The translations under genes were made by a program, and so were the position numbers. From the NCBI RefSeq assembly GCF_030272615.1, contig NC_081408.1, forward strand, positions 407,453,889 to 407,513,888: a stretch of DNA of 60,000 bases, in the 5' to 3' direction. The notes under the pieces were generated by a model that was not told the origin of the DNA, ran no database searches, and was given only the letters and a program-made list of their open reading frames with translations. Shown piece by piece: positions 21,587 to 34,224 of this stretch. How positions within the stretch are numbered: the first letter of the stretch is position 1; each line of letters opens with the position of its first letter. This DNA comes from Cryptomeria japonica (Eukaryota; Streptophyta; Pinopsida; Cupressales; Cupressaceae).

Positions 21587-23821
21587 TGTTGGGTCTCAAA
21601 TCAATAGATTGGATAGGTTCTAAGGAAATGCCAACTCCTATGCTCAAACCCTCCAATTGACTTGGTCAACTTATAGAGTGAACCTATTTGGTTACTAACT
21701 CTCACTTTAGGCTCTGCAGGACCTAGGTAGGTATACCTACTCACTAGTTGTTCCTTCAACTAATGCTTTTTATAGCAGATTTAGTGGCTTGATCTGACTT
21801 CCTCCTATCTCAGAATGGCATAAGCTCCTAGGATGGAGATATAGCAGATGAGTTCAAGATTGTTGTTGTAGAAGCTATTTGATCTTTGTGCTTGAAATAT
21901 ATATATATATATACACTATTGCTAATTTATTCTAGAATTCCTACTCAACTACTCCTGTTACTTTTAATGTGAAAGTGTGAATGGATGAGTTGTATTTTAT
22001 AGATGGCCAGTGCCTTTCTTTGTTGTTTGGGCTACAGAGTCTTTATATCTCTTTAGGACTTATTGTGTAAACTTATGAGACAATTTTTAAACCCACCCCC
22101 TCTCGATGAGTCTGTCAGTTACTATTTCTTATGAGCTCTACTTCAATGTCTATATTGTAAACCGCCTGAATGAATTTAACTCTAACCTTAAGAGACCATC
22201 CAAGGAAGAAATACAAGGAACAATTACAATTGCAAGTAAATCTTTTTTATCCAAATCTACAATATGAAACACATAATTTTACTAGAAGAACACAAATAAC
22301 CTTATCTCCTTTAGATAATATCATAAGCAACTGCCTGCAGAAAAATGCAGTAATCCACAACACATATGCAAAGGAAAAACAACTGATTATATTATATATA
22401 TTCGCCAAAATTGTACAATGGTAAGTCCAAGGCTATAATCTACTCCTTTCTCTCATTCTTTCCCTCCATGTTACAAAAGTTACCTTATTTATATGAGGGT
22501 ATACATTGTCACCAAGCGTCATGGCTTTTCAACATATAACTATTAATTAGCACCCTTGTTAACAAACTGGAAGATAAACAAGTTCAGTACTCCTATGTGC
22601 TCAATATACTTATCATCTTTATACATCACAATATCACTATTTAATATCCTCGATTAATTCTCTATCTTTTAGGCTTTTCTTCTGCAGTGATAAGTTCCTT
22701 TCCCTTTCTGGTCTTACTAGCCTTAGATGATGATTCCATTCTAATTTAAGAAAGAGGTCTGTGTGTAAACAACTTACTTGAAATCATTGAGTTTTATCTG
22801 TGAATTCGCCCAATTTCTACTTCCAATTCGTCACCTGTGAATTCCTCAATGTTGTGTCTTTTGATGTTGATCTATTACTTATAACACATTTAATCAGTTA
22901 GTAGTGGTGGTTTGGACAACGGTCACCTGGGCACACGTTTGAATTTAATGGTGATGTGACCTTGCCTGAGATTCATTTTTTATTTTCGTGGCAATCAATA
23001 ACCATTTCGATGAGAATATATCTTTCGATCATTAATTTCTTTAGTCCATCGATCTCTTTGTTTCTATCGACAACACTTTTATTTCGAATATCACTTCGAT
23101 CAAGTATTTCCTTCATTCATCAAAATATTGTATTTGGTCACTATGGCTATCTCCTCACCGATACCTATCTGATATCTATCAGGTTTTTATTTCAAAGAAA
23201 CCTTGGGCTTCGGTGACCTCCTTTATTTTTTCACCAAAATACCTCTTCCATCAATATCACTATGCCCCGTCGATGAATGGATCTATTATCTCACCGAAGC
23301 CTTTCTTTATCCTCTCTTGTCATCTTCCACCAATAAAGTTGTATCGGCGAAACAACGCATATCGGAGACATGCCTTGTAGCCTCCTCAAAACCTATTTCC
23401 TCATCGATGTCTTTTATCGATGTAACTTCTTTTTGTTTGATCGACCTTATTCTTTTGATGAGAATGTTTCTTTTGATGAGTCCCTTTGCACCAATGGTAT
23501 TCTCTCCTCGAAGACCTTTTCCCGTCGATGAAAACCATCTTCACTTTCCTCGACATCTTTTGTCAATGGAATTACTATCTTCGATGAGTCCTTTCTGAAG
23601 TTCATCAGCATTTCCTTTCTTCAATCGCCCTTCTATATCGATGAGACATCGTTGGGTCTCATCGATACTATTTGAATCCAGATATCTTTATACGACACTA
23701 TTATACCCGCTTGATGACTTGTGGGCTATCATGGTATTAATGAAAATGATGACTTCTTCTAACAATAGGGGGATTTTATGATTTAATTCCATAGATAAAC
23801 ATTCAAATTTGATGCTCAACA
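21587..23821. repeat. Probable solo LTR (2.2 kb) in the Tat3 leader
   Basis: It starts TGTTGGGTCTC and ends GATGCTCAACA, giving TGTTG...CAACA termini. The flanks are ATCATATCATAT-type Tat3 sequence on both sides. The candidate target duplication (CATAT left, AATAT right) has one mismatch. No gag/pol is detected and no internal pair of LTRs is seen. It contains an (AT) run at ~21896-21913 and a TCGA-rich array at 22990-23670. Orientation cannot be decided. Confidence 0.55.
22990..23670. repeat. TCGA/TCGATGA word array in the solo LTR
   Basis: About twenty CpG-containing words, mostly TCGATGA or ATCGA and reverse complements, lie in ~680 bp (for example near 23008, 23050, 23266, 23404, 23416, 23524, 23580, 23635, 23660). 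Flanking sequence has almost no CpG. Confidence 0.6.
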
Positions 23822-24444
23822 AATATCATATCATTAGTTCATATCATATCCTTAGTTCTTATCATTATCCTTGCATTGTCAACAACTTGCATTTAGTCTC
23901 TAAAATCAGATTTTTCAAACTTGAAGAATCAAATATTTAGACCATACCCCAAGTTATCGTTAGGATTCTTGACCTTGTTCAATTTTTTTTTATCCTTTTA
24001 TCAACACTATCATGTAAAACCTAGCTTAGTATCCAAGCAATAGGTGAGACATTGTCATTTCTCCCATCATCATTTTGTCCTTTGTTCTTTTGTCAATTAA
24101 GGTTTTGACTTCATTTCTATTTCCAAAGGTTACATCTTTAGGTTTGCATTCCTAAAAGTTTTTTCCAAATATTTAAAAATAACAAAATCATAGGTTGCAT
24201 TGTCACCCTTTAGGATTGCATCTTGTCATTATTTAGTCTAATTTGCCAAAATCTTCAAAAACATAGGTTGCATTATTGTCCTAAATTGCATCATCATTCT
24301 CTAACATTGCACTTAGTTGCATCTAATTATCATCTCAAAACGGTCCAAAAACATAAGTTGCATTCCCATTTTAGGATTGAATTTGTTGAATCCCTCTAGT
24401 TGCATCTCATTGCAATCTTAAATCCAAAAATCCTAAAAAAATAG
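23822..24444 (+). other. Tat3 leader with CATAGGTTGCATT repeats
   Basis: CATAGGTTGCATT-type units, each followed by TTAGGATTGCAT-like sequence, recur near 24192, 24262 and 24352. Noncoding. It ends in AATAG (24440-24444), the left target-site copy of the Tat2 insertion. Confidence 0.55.
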
Positions 24445-25123
24445 TGTATACACCTAAAAATGGTCTAAAGATAATTAATTAAATAAGCAATTATTTAATT
24501 AATCCTCCTTCCCAATTTAATTGAATTCACTAAGCAATTTGATTAAATTTTCCCATTTCATCTACTTATTAATAAATCTAAGGATTTATTAAATAGGTTC
24601 ATTTCATTTCACCCCTTTAATTAATTAATTCCCTTCATCCAAATTCATTTCTTCTAAATCCCCTAATTAATTAAAACAAATCAAATTATGAGTTGTTGAG
24701 ATTAATTATCCTTTTCATATTATTTGAATTTCTAAATTCAAATTCTCCTAACTTCTACCACTCCTAAACCTAACCACTCCTAAACCTAACCATTCCTAAA
24801 CCTAACCCATTCTACCTACCACCATGTCCCCTGTCATCCAACATCTTCTAGAACCTTTGTGACACTTGTCACTAAGTGTTCCCTTTCATCCAACTCCTTT
24901 TAGAAGCCTCTTGACACTTGTCACCATAGAGATGATAGATGTTCCCTTTAATCCAACTCCCTTTGCCAATCTCCTCCAATTTAACCATTGATATCTTCAG
25001 ATCAATCTTGACCGTTGATTCTTGCCACGTCACCCCTAGCCTTGGAAAATCCTATAAATAGACCTCATTTTGGAGCTCAAAGGGTCCCAATTTCATATCA
25101 TTTTTTGCATATCGATTGATCCC
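24445..25123 (+). repeat. Tat2 5' LTR, left piece
   Basis: Starts TGTATACACCTAAAAATGG and matches 44581-~45256. Contains a TATA box (TATAAATA, 25053-25060). Broken after GATCCC (25118-25123) by copia A. Confidence 0.92.
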
Positions 25124-26653
25124 TGATAGTTCTAATACTTAATATAAGTACAGATCCAATAGCCAACAAGATGAGAGGGGGGGGTGAATCATAAAAACTT
25201 ATTCATCCATAAAAACATCAGATTCAAACTCGGTAACATATATCAGTCATATAATAAAAATTGTCAAGCATGCAAACTCAAAAGCATATGAACAATATAA
25301 ACCTCATAATACCATATTTAACATGGAAACCCAAATAGGGAAAAACCACTATGGGATTTTGGACCCACTAAGAAATATACTCTTCTAGAGTATGCTCGGT
25401 TAAAAGCCAATCCTGTTAAAGATTACAAAACACATTGCTAGATGTGACCCGGTTAAGGGATTTCCCTCAGATCTGTTAGGATCTTCACTTTGTTAGAAGT
25501 GACCTTGTCAAAGGATTTCAAACACTCATTTAGAATGTCACCTTGTTAGAGGATTTACATATAAGACTGTTAAGTCCACTCGGTTAAGAGATTTCCTGTC
25601 ACTTTCACAAAATAACAGTAATACAATCTATCTACAACTTCACATCTAAAATGCTAAAGCAGATTCTTATTTGTTCAATACAATCTAGACATAGAACTAA
25701 TCTTGTCTATCTATTGGACATCAATACTCTGTTATTCTAATAGGTCTTCAAGCTTCTGTGCTTGGTAATCACTATGTAGCATCCCTGTGCATACACTTGC
25801 CCACATATATTGTTTATCAACAGTTCCTTATTTATAAACAATCTTCTAACCACTTAATCTCCTTGATCACATTTCCCATGATCAATCATAGCCATCAGAT
25901 CTTCAATCTTGTCCAGGTTCATTGTATCTTTCAATCTAAAAACATTTTACCCCACCTCAGAACTTGCACAATCATCTTGGAACTTGTGTTAGGGTAATGC
26001 GGTTCAATCTAAGTTGTAGATCTTCTTGTCGACTTTCCATTGCCTTAGATTCATTAACAAACTTTTTCTATGGCTTGCCAATCATTGATCCGCTCCAGCT
26101 CATCAACATCTTTCATTAAATATCACATGTAAACATTTAATGCATTTTGTTATAGCTTAGTTACAACTCGGTGAATACTAAACTTTACTCGATAGACATT
26201 CTGTCTTTATTAACCGACTGTGATAACCTTAGGGTTTACCGACTAGGTTCCTTAGGGTTTATCGACTAGGTTCTTTGCTTGATAACATAGTATAGTATTA
26301 ACCTTTACATTTTACAACATATGTATGATGTTAGAACAATCTAAACATCATGATCTCATCATTGTCTGACTCGGTAATAGTTGCCCATTGAATACCTTAT
26401 TCATCCCCTTATTCATCATATTCTTTCTGTGTCTTTTACCGACATCTTTATACTCTTCAAATCATACTTCTCAAGATATGGCAACATCATACTGAATTAG
26501 AAAATCAATTTATTGACATCAATGACAAAATAATAATATCAAGACAGTAAACATCCTTAATCAGTTATATCCATTATCATCAACAACCTTCTCAATATCC
26601 TTATTGAAATGCCAACAATCTCCCATTGTCTGTTATAATGCCAAATGCCAACA
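25124..26653 (-). repeat. Copia A 3' LTR
   Basis: Direct match to 31376-32904 with scattered substitutions and one G-run length change. Contains minus-strand units like AATCCCTTAACCGGGTCAC and a GTGGTTTTTCCC...GGGTTTCCA block also found in the copia B LTR. Confidence 0.95.
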
Positions 26654-26667
26654 ATCTCCCCCTTTGG
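26654..26667 (-). other. Copia A polypurine tract
   Basis: The minus strand reads CCAAAGGGGGAGAT directly before the 3' LTR start TGTTGGCATT. The same tract precedes the copia B 3' LTR (58833-58846). Confidence 0.9.
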
Positions 26668-27129
26668 AATTGATGGCAAAACCAATTGATTTGACCTTTA
26701 AGAATTCGGATTGCTGTGATTTTGAAATGTTGAAATGCTCTCCCCCATATATCAGACTTCTCTTCTATTTTCAATCTGTAATATTTTCTCAGTTTTCTCC
26801 CCCTCGGTAGGTCTTCTCCTTCTTGGTCTTCTCCTTGGTCTTCTCCTTGGTCTTAGGTCTTCTCCTTGGTCTTCTCCCCCTTTGACAACAATGCCAAAAA
26901 GAATAGAACTAAAACATAATTTCTTGCTGTAAGAAGTTATTTCATGTTGTTGTGTATCAACTGAGTCTCGGTCAAAGCATTTGTTTACAATTCTTTATCA
27001 TTTTCTGTATTATCTCAGTATTATTTCCAGTACACTTTTAGAAAAACATTCTAAAGTGTATCACTCCAGCATCAGCTCCGTAAAAGATATTCAATAGAGT
27101 CATCAAAGTGATGCGTTCACCGATCTCGG
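26668..27129 (-). other. Copia A 3' untranslated region
   Basis: Noncoding, with several CTTCTCC/CTTGGTC repeats (26810-26880) and further CCCCCTTT tracts. These are minus-strand AAAGGGGGAG words like the polypurine tract, as in the 3' UTR of copia B. Confidence 0.7.
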
Positions 27130-30100
27130 TCAGTGAGTAGACGATAGGGGTAGGACCCCTAACTTACTTCTGAGATATTCAAAAGTGTCCTTTGGTAGTG
27201 GCTTGGTGAACATATCAGCTATTTGTTCCTTTGTGTTAACATATTCCAACACCACTTTCTTCTCTTGAACTTCTTCTCTAAGATAATGATATTTGATAGA
27301 GATGTGCTTTGTCTTAGAGTGCATAACAAGATTCTTTGAAATGTTAATGGCACTAGTATTGTCATAGAATATAGTTACTAGCTCGGTAACTTTCTCATTT
27401 ATTCCTTCCAACAGTTTGATCCATGCTATGTTGGTACAATTCAGTGCTGCAGCAACATATTCAACTTCGGTTGTTGACTGAGAAACACATCCTTGTTTCT
27501 TGCTAAGCCAACTCACTAGTCTTTCTCCTAAGAAGAAAGCTCCTCCACTTGTGCTTTTTCTATCATCAATGTTGCCTGCCCAATCAGCATCAGTATAAAA
27601 TTTTAAATCAAAATTATTTCCTTTCTGATATACTAAGCCATAATATTCAGTGCCTTTCAAGTATCTGAAAATTCTTTTGATTGTTGTCATGTGTATTTCT
27701 TTAGGATCTATAGAGAATCTTGCAACAATACCTACTGCATGTGCTATATCTGGCCTATTGTGAACAACATATTGTAGTTTTCCAATCATGGATCGGTAGA
27801 GTGTCTCATCAACAGATGCAGATTCATCATTCTTTGATAGTTTGCAGTTTGTAGTCATAGGAGTACTTACTGGCTTTGAATCCTCCATTCCAAACTTCTT
27901 CAAGAATTCCTTTATGTATTTGGATTGAGTAATGAAAATTTCATTTTTCATTTGCAGTATCTGTAAGCCTATAAAATACTTTATCTCACCAATTAATGAC
28001 ATCTCAAATTCTTTGCTCATTTCATTTCCAAAGTTCTTGCATAAAGAGTCATTTCCAAAAAATATAGTATCATCGACAAATATGGCTGAGATTAGTATTC
28101 CATTTTCATCATTCTTCATGTACATGTTGTTGTTCTCACTTGTCCTTTTAAAACCAATCTTAATCAAATAAGAGTGCAATCTTTCATAACATGCTCTAAG
28201 TGCTTGTTTCAGACCATATAAAGCTTTGTTCAATTTACATACCTAATCTTTATTATTGTCTTCAACAAATCTTTTAGGTTGTTCAATGAAAACTTCTTCT
28301 TCTAATATTCCATTCAGAAATGGAGATTTGACATCCATTTGATATACCTTGAAGTTCTTGAAAGCAACATATGCCAACAATGTTCTAACTCCTTCAAGTC
28401 TAGCAACAGGTGCAAAAGTCTCACCATAATCAATTCCTTCTTCTTGGGCATAACCTTTGCAAACCAATCTTGCTTTGTTCTGAATGACCTCACCTTTCTC
28501 ATTTAGCTTGTTTCTGAAGATCCACTTTGTACCAATTACATTTTTGTCCTTCGGTCTTGGGACCAATGTCCATGTGTCATTCTTCTTGATTTGATCAATC
28601 TCTTCAGTCATAGCATTTATCCAATCTTCATTGTTGAATGCCTCTTTCACTATTCTTGGTTCAAATTCATATATCAAACATGTGTTCTGTCTCAGTTTGT
28701 TCCTTGTCATCACTGGATCATCCTTATCTCCTATAATCTGACTTGGTGCATGGTGTCTTCTGACATATTTGGCTAATATAGGCTCGGTAGGCTCTATATG
28801 ATACTCTTCATCACTCGGTAACTGGATATCTTCCTCATTTCCTTCAATAGTTATCTCGGTAGGACTTCTCGGTTGCACATAGACAAATTCATCATAGTCT
28901 TTTGGTTCTTTGGAATTCTTGTCATCAGTTCTTTCTACAAATTCATCAATTTTCACATTTGCACTTTCTACTATTTTGTTAGATGATTTGATCAGACATT
29001 TAAATGCTTTACTTTTAGAAGAATAACCAAGAAATGTTCCTTCTTCACTTTTCTGATCAAACTTTCCATTTCTATCATCTTTATGAACATAGCATTTGCT
29101 TCCAAAGATCTTAAAATAACTTACATTAGGTTTCTTGCCATATTAGATTTCATAAGGTGTCTTCAAAGTACCTTTCTTCAATTGAACTCGATTCAAGGTG
29201 TAAATAGCTGTGCTTATTGCTTCTCTCCAAAATGTTTGTGGAACCTTCTTCTCAATCATCAGTGTTCTAGCACAATCCACAATAGATCAGTTTCTTCTTT
29301 CAACTATTCCATTCTTCTATGGAGTTCTTGGTGCAGAGACTTGTCTTTTAATACCATTATCATTACAAAATAGGTTGAAATCATCAGATGTGAACTCTCC
29401 TCCTTTATCTGATCTAAGACATTTCAGTTGTCTTCCTGTTTCATTTTCAACTCTAGCCTTGTACCACTTAAACATTTGAAAAGCTTCTAATTTTTCTTTT
29501 AAAAACATTACTGACATCATCCTTGAATAATCATCCACAAATAATATGAAATACTTATCACCATAATAACTTTGAACTTTCATAGCACCACAAAGATCAG
29601 TGTGCACAAGATCTAAATTTCCCTTAGAAGTGTAGGACTTACTTGTAAAGCTGGATCTTGTCATCTTACCCATTTGGCATCCTCGGCACATAGCATTCTC
29701 AGGTTTTTCAAGACTCGGTAGACCTCTTACTCTATGCTTCTTACTTATCTTGATCAGATTATCAAAATTAAAATGACAAAACCTTTTATGCCATAACCAA
29801 GTATTATCAATCTTTGCATGCAAACACTTGTTGTGAGTAGAGTCAAGGTGAAATGTATTACCTTTTGTTTGTGTCCCGGTAGTAGCTAACTTTCCATTTT
29901 TGTCATGAACTTTGACAATTCCTTTTTGAAATTCTATTCGGTAACCTGTGTTGTTTAGCTGTGCTACACTTAACAAATTATATTTCAAACCTTCAACCCA
30001 ATAAACATCATTGCATCTTGCTTTATCAAGAAGTGTTATGGATCCTTTACCTCTTACCGGACATGGTGCATCATTACCAAATCTAACATAGCCTCCATCA

Positions 30101-30372
30101 TAATCTTCTAACATAACAAACTTGTGTTTATCTCCTATCATATGATGTGAGCATCCACTATCTATAATCCAAGAATCATTAGTGTTTATGTGAGATATTA
30201 GGGCTTTTTCTTCATACCTTTCTTCATCTGATCCATCCTTGATAGCCACATAAACAACTTCCTCTGTATCAGTCTCATCTGATTTATCATCTTCAGATTC
30301 CTTATCAGTAATTAAGCATGTCTTTCTATCTCTTCTTCTGAAGTCTCGGTGACCTCTGTAATGATTATCTTT
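27130..30372 (-). pseudogene. Copia A pol: protease, integrase, RT, RNase H
   Basis: It is in the same frame as gag, with no net frameshift. The protease active site is WIIDSGCSHHM (~30150). The pre-integrase zinc finger has CRGCQMGK (~29670). The integrase Asp residues are in VHTDLCG (~29600) and RSDKGGEF (~29400), followed by an E-containing GIVERRN segment (~29300). The RT has [12 protein letters not shown] (~28330) and the catalytic FVDD (~28070). RNase H begins at YTDADWAGN (~27560), and the protein ends in LPLSSTH at 27130. In-frame stops near 29317, 29287, 29145 and 28243 inactivate it; most can be explained as C-to-T changes in Gln or Arg codons. RT makes the cDNA and integrase inserts it. 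Confidence 0.92.
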
Positions 30373-31311
30373 CTATCTGTCTTCTCGGTAATTTCTCTTT
30401 TCAATGAAATCTTTTTCAGGATAGTTAGAATCCATATGTCCAATCTTATCACAATTGAAACATTTCAAAGGTAGTTTTCCTTTATACTTACCTTTGCCTC
30501 TTGGTAACCTTTTGGCCAATAGTGCTTCAAATTCTTCTTGCTTTTTGATTTCTTCATACAGTTTATGTACCTCCTCCATGTTCTTCCGAAATCTTTCACT
30601 TGCTCCACTGTGATCTCCTTCAGAGTACTTATACATTCTCTCATTGTAATCATTAGATTCATTCAGATGAAAAGAACTAAATACATATTCAACTTTATTT
30701 ACCGATGACCCACTGTTATCAAAGTTACTTAACTCAAATGCATGTAGCTTACCAATAGTAGCATCCAAGGAAACTGGCATATTAGGTACAGACCTCAATT
30801 CATTGATTGCAGAGACTCGGATTGCATAGGCAGGTAGAAGGGTTCTTAACAACTTACTTGTCACATCCTTTTCTTCAATAGTTCCTCCTGCTCCTTTGAT
30901 TTGATTTACAATCTCCTTTAGTCTTGTACTGTACTGGGTTATGTTCTCACCTTCATTCATCCTCATAGATTCAAGTTGTCCTCTTAGACTATCAACTTTT
31001 GCTCTTTGAACATGTTCATCTCCTCCATATATAGATATGAGCTTAGTCCACATTGCCTTTGCATCATTGCAGCCTTCTAGATCAATAAACTCAGAATCGG
31101 TCAATGCAAATGTTATTTCAATCATTGCTTGAATGTGTTCTTGCTTTGCCTTTATCTCTTCCATAGTCAATGGATAGGTGCTCGGTGCAACAAAATCATT
31201 CTCCAGATAGTATAAAGCATATTCTCCAACTCTTAATAGATGTAGCTTCACCCTTTTCTGCCATGTAGAGAAACTTGACTTATTCAGCTTAGGTGCATCC
31301 CTCTTATACAT
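30373..31311 (-). CDS. Copia A gag (capsid/nucleocapsid)
   Basis: 312 codons from an ATG 65 bp inside the 5' LTR boundary. The N-terminal part has the copia gag (UBN2/DUF4219-like) pattern: FSTWQKRVKLHL, then AMWTKLISIYGGDE and LRGQLESMRMNEGENI. A nucleocapsid zinc knuckle CFNCDKIGHMDSNYPE near residue 284 has lost the last Cys (Tyr). A TAG at 30373-30375 separates it from pol, but the frame goes on unchanged, so gag-pol was originally one polyprotein. Gag forms the virus-like particle that packages element RNA. It is similar in layout to copia B gag but clearly a different family. Confidence 0.88.
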   Translation of the reverse strand: MYKRDAPKLNKSSFSTWQKRVKLHLLRVGEYALYYLENDFVAPSTYPLTMEEIKAKQEHIQAMIEITFALTDSEFIDLEGCNDAKAMWTKLISIYGGDEHVQRAKVDSLRGQLESMRMNEGENITQYSTRLKEIVNQIKGAGGTIEEKDVTSKLLRTLLPAYAIRVSAINELRSVPNMPVSLDATIGKLHAFELSNFDNSGSSVNKVEYVFSSFHLNESNDYNERMYKYSEGDHSGASERFRKNMEEVHKLYEEIKKQEEFEALLAKRLPRGKGKYKGKLPLKCFNCDKIGHMDSNYPEKDFIEKRNYREDR

Positions 31312-31360
31312 CTTTGGATATTTAACTCAAGTGCCTTTAAACTTTCCTTTCGGAGTCCAA

Positions 31361-31375
31361 TGCTCTGATACCAAT
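31361..31375 (-). other. Copia A primer-binding site (initiator Met tRNA)
   Basis: The minus strand reads ATTGGTATCAGAGCA directly after the 5' LTR. TGGTATCAGAGC is the classic complement of the 3' end of plant initiator-Met tRNA. Confidence 0.92.
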
Positions 31376-32904
31376 TGATAGTTCTGATACTTAATATAAG
31401 TACAGATCCAATAGCCAACAAGATGAGAGGGGGGGTGAATCATACAAACTTATTCATCCATAAAAACATCAGATTCAACCTCAGTAACATATATTAGTCA
31501 TATAATAAAAACTGTCAAACATGCAAACTCAAAAGCATATGAACAATATAAACCTCATAACACCAGATTTAACGTGGAAACCCAAATAGGGAAAAACCAT
31601 TGTGGGATTTTGGACCCACTAAGAAATATACTCTTCTAGAGTATGCTTGGTTAAAAGCCAATCCTGTTAAAGATTACAAAACACATTGCTAGATGTGACC
31701 CAGTTAAGGGATTTCCCTCAAATATGTTAGGATCTTCACTTTGTTAGAAGTGACCTTATCAAAGGATTTCAAACACTCATTTAGAATGACACCTTGTTAG
31801 AGGATTTACATATAAGACTATTAAGTCCACTCGGTTAAGAGATTTCCTGTCACTTTCACAAAATAACAGTAATACAATCTATCTGCAACTTCACATCTAA
31901 AATGCTAAAGCAGATTCTTATTTGTTCAATACAATCTAGACATAGAACTAATCTTGTCTATCTGCTGGGCATCAATACTCTATTATTCTAACAGGTCTTC
32001 AAGCTTCTATGCTCGGTAATCACTATATAGCATCCCTATGCATACACTTGCCCGCATATATTGTTTATCAACAGTTCCTTATTTATAAACAATCTTCTAA
32101 CCACTTAATCTCCTTGATCACATTTCCCATGATCAATCATAGCCATCAGATCTTCAATATTGTCCAGGTTCATTGTATCTTTCAATCTGAAAATGTTTTA
32201 CCCCACCTCGGAACTTGCACAATCATCTTGGAACTTGTGTTAGGGTAATGCGGTTCAATCTGAGCTGTAGATCTTCTTGCCGACTTTCCATTGCCTTAGA
32301 TTCGTTAACAAACTTTTTCTACGGCTTGCCAATCATTGATCCGCTCCAGCTCATCAGCATCTTTCATTAAATATCACATGTAAACATTTAATGCATTCTA
32401 TTATAGATTGGTTACAACTTGGTGAATACTAAACTTTACTCGGTAGACATTCTGTCTTTATTAACCGACTACAATAACCTTAGGGTTTAACGACTATGTT
32501 CCTTAGGATTTACCGACTAGGTTTTTTTCTTGATAACATATTATAGTGTTAACCTTTACATTTTACAACATATGTATGATGTTAGAACAATCTAAACATC
32601 ATGATCTTATCATTGTCTAACTTGGTAATAGTTGCCCATTGAATACCTTATTCATCCCCTTATTCATCATATTCTTTCTGTGTCTTTTACCGACATCTTT
32701 ATACTCTTCAAATCATACTTCTCAAGATATGGCAACATCATACTGAATTAGAAAATCAATTTCTTGACATCAATGACATAATAATAATATCAAGACAGTA
32801 AACATCCTTAATCAGTTATATCCATAATCATCAACAACCTTCTCAATATCCTTATTGAAATGCCAACAATCTCCCATTGTCTGTTATAATGCCAAATGCC
32901 AACA
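31376..32904 (-). repeat. Copia A 5' LTR
   Basis: Pairs with 25124-26653 over its full length. It carries the promoter of the minus-strand element. Ends GCCAACA, followed by the right copy of GATCCC. Confidence 0.95.
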
Positions 32905-33277
32905 GATCCCATCTCATTTTCATCTTATGCATTGTTATTATAGGCATCTAGCTTATAGTTTATCAATTTTTACAATATTATCATGCTTAATTTTAGGTTA
33001 AATATTAGCTTAATTTGCTTATCATGTAGCTTAATCATGCTATTCTTGCTAGATCATACATTTTTAGCATTCAAATCCTCCATCTAAGTGTAGTCAAGTC
33101 ACTGGAGTATGCATAATCAAATCTGAGAGCATTTTTCATACTCGCATTTACTAGGAGGCAATAAGTCGATTAGCTATGGTTTTGTCTTTCATTGTTTCAA
33201 TTTACTAACCATTGCTTGTAATGATTTATTGAGTGCATTGTGTTTGCAGGTACAGGTACACTTCATAGAGAACGACA
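32905..33277 (+). repeat. Tat2 5' LTR, right piece
   Basis: After the duplicated GATCCC (32905-32910) the sequence matches ~45257-45624 to the LTR end (GACA). A GTGTTTGCAGGTACAGGTAC block lies just before the end. Confidence 0.92.
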
Positions 33278-33279
33278 TT

Positions 33280-33298
33280 TTGGTGCCCACCGTGGGGC
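33280..33298 (+). other. Tat2 primer-binding site candidate
   Basis: TTTGGTGCCCACCGTGGGGC starts two bases after the LTR end, the expected place and length for a tRNA 3'-end complement. I cannot assign the tRNA with certainty. Confidence 0.6.
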
Positions 33299-33359
33299 AG
33301 AAATCATCATTTTTGGCCTCTCAAGCTTTAGCAAACTTCATCTCTGTCGGATCAGAATT

Positions 33360-33660
33360 AGAATGTCATACAAGTTGATTTTCCAACTCGTACGAACTAC
33401 CTTTTAGCCCAGGATGACACTTTATCCTGGCTCGTACTAGGTATAATTCTGACTCGTATGAGCTTTTACATTGAAAATTGTTTATTCGTTCTAGCTCATT
33501 CATGTGTCGTCTGAGTTGATTTTCACTATCATACTAGAGCTAATTTTGTTTTGTATGAATTTCTGGCTTCAAAATCTTATGTCGTACGAGTCTACTTTTA
33601 CTCCTTTGTGAAATCTAAAGTTTTGTTGTACTAATTGGAAAAGCATGTCGTACGAGTCTT
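33360..33660 (+). repeat. Dispersed TGTCGTACGAGT repeats in the Tat2 leader
   Basis: About ten degenerate copies in 300 bp, including exact CGTACG cores near 33389, 33583 and 33650 and CGTACT, CGTATG and CATAC variants between them. Related to the motif in the Tat1 PMD intron. Confidence 0.7.
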
Positions 33661-34224
33661 TGGTTCTCTATGTTTTTCTATAAACTGCAAATAAGAATTT
33701 TCAAATTTGTCTATACATTGGTAATTTGTGTTTTTGAAGACCTTCTGGTCATTTTTAGCCCTTGAAAGCGCCGCATAGCTAGCATATGCTCTTTCAAAAT
33801 CTCATCTACAAGTCTTGGAGACCTTTCCAATGACTTAAATGATTCGTAATTTCGAGTCTCGGCAAGAAAGTTATGCCTATTTGAAGTTAGGATAAAATTT
33901 CATATAGTTTTTTCTGAAAAATTTCATAGTTCGGATCACTAATGCTAATCTTGTTATGTCTATGAGATGTTTGCAGCCTAACTCTTTTCTGCAGGACGCT
34001 TGTCAAAGATAAATTCAAAACACAATCATGACTACTAATGGATCTATTTTGCAGGTTGCCTAAGGATTCATCAAAAACTTTGTGTATTTTTTAAGATTTT
34101 TAGGCACACTTCAATTTGGGCTTAAAGAAATGAACTATCATGTCTTGTGTGTCTTTGATGATAGGAGAGTATGCTCTCACCTTTCTTAGGTGATCAGAAA
34201 GCTAGACTCATCCTTTTAATTGCA

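Larger units (their letters stand above)
25124..32904 (-). mobile_element. Copia A: near full-length Ty1/copia element nested in the Tat2 5' LTR
   Basis: LTRs at 25124-26653 and 31376-32904 (1530 and 1529 bp) begin TGATAGTTCT and end GCCAACA. The repeat GATCCC is found at 25118-25123 and 32905-32910 and joins the two halves of the Tat2 LTR seamlessly. The primer site, polypurine tract and gag-protease-integrase-RT-RNase H order (copia order) are all on the minus strand. The LTRs are highly similar, so it is the younger insertion relative to Tat2. Confidence 0.95.

Noticed and set aside
23203-23598. 131-codon plus-strand open frame in the solo LTR
   Set aside because: Ser/Leu/Pro composition from the TCGA/TTTC-rich array; no domain and no start context.
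25758-25997. 79-codon open frame present in both copia A LTRs (also 32009-32248)
   Set aside because: Lies on the strand opposite to the element and within LTR sequence; explained by LTR duplication.
31361-31375. tRNA-like sequence
   Set aside because: Only the short complement of a tRNA 3' end (primer site); no cloverleaf nearby. The same holds at 50232 and 54483.
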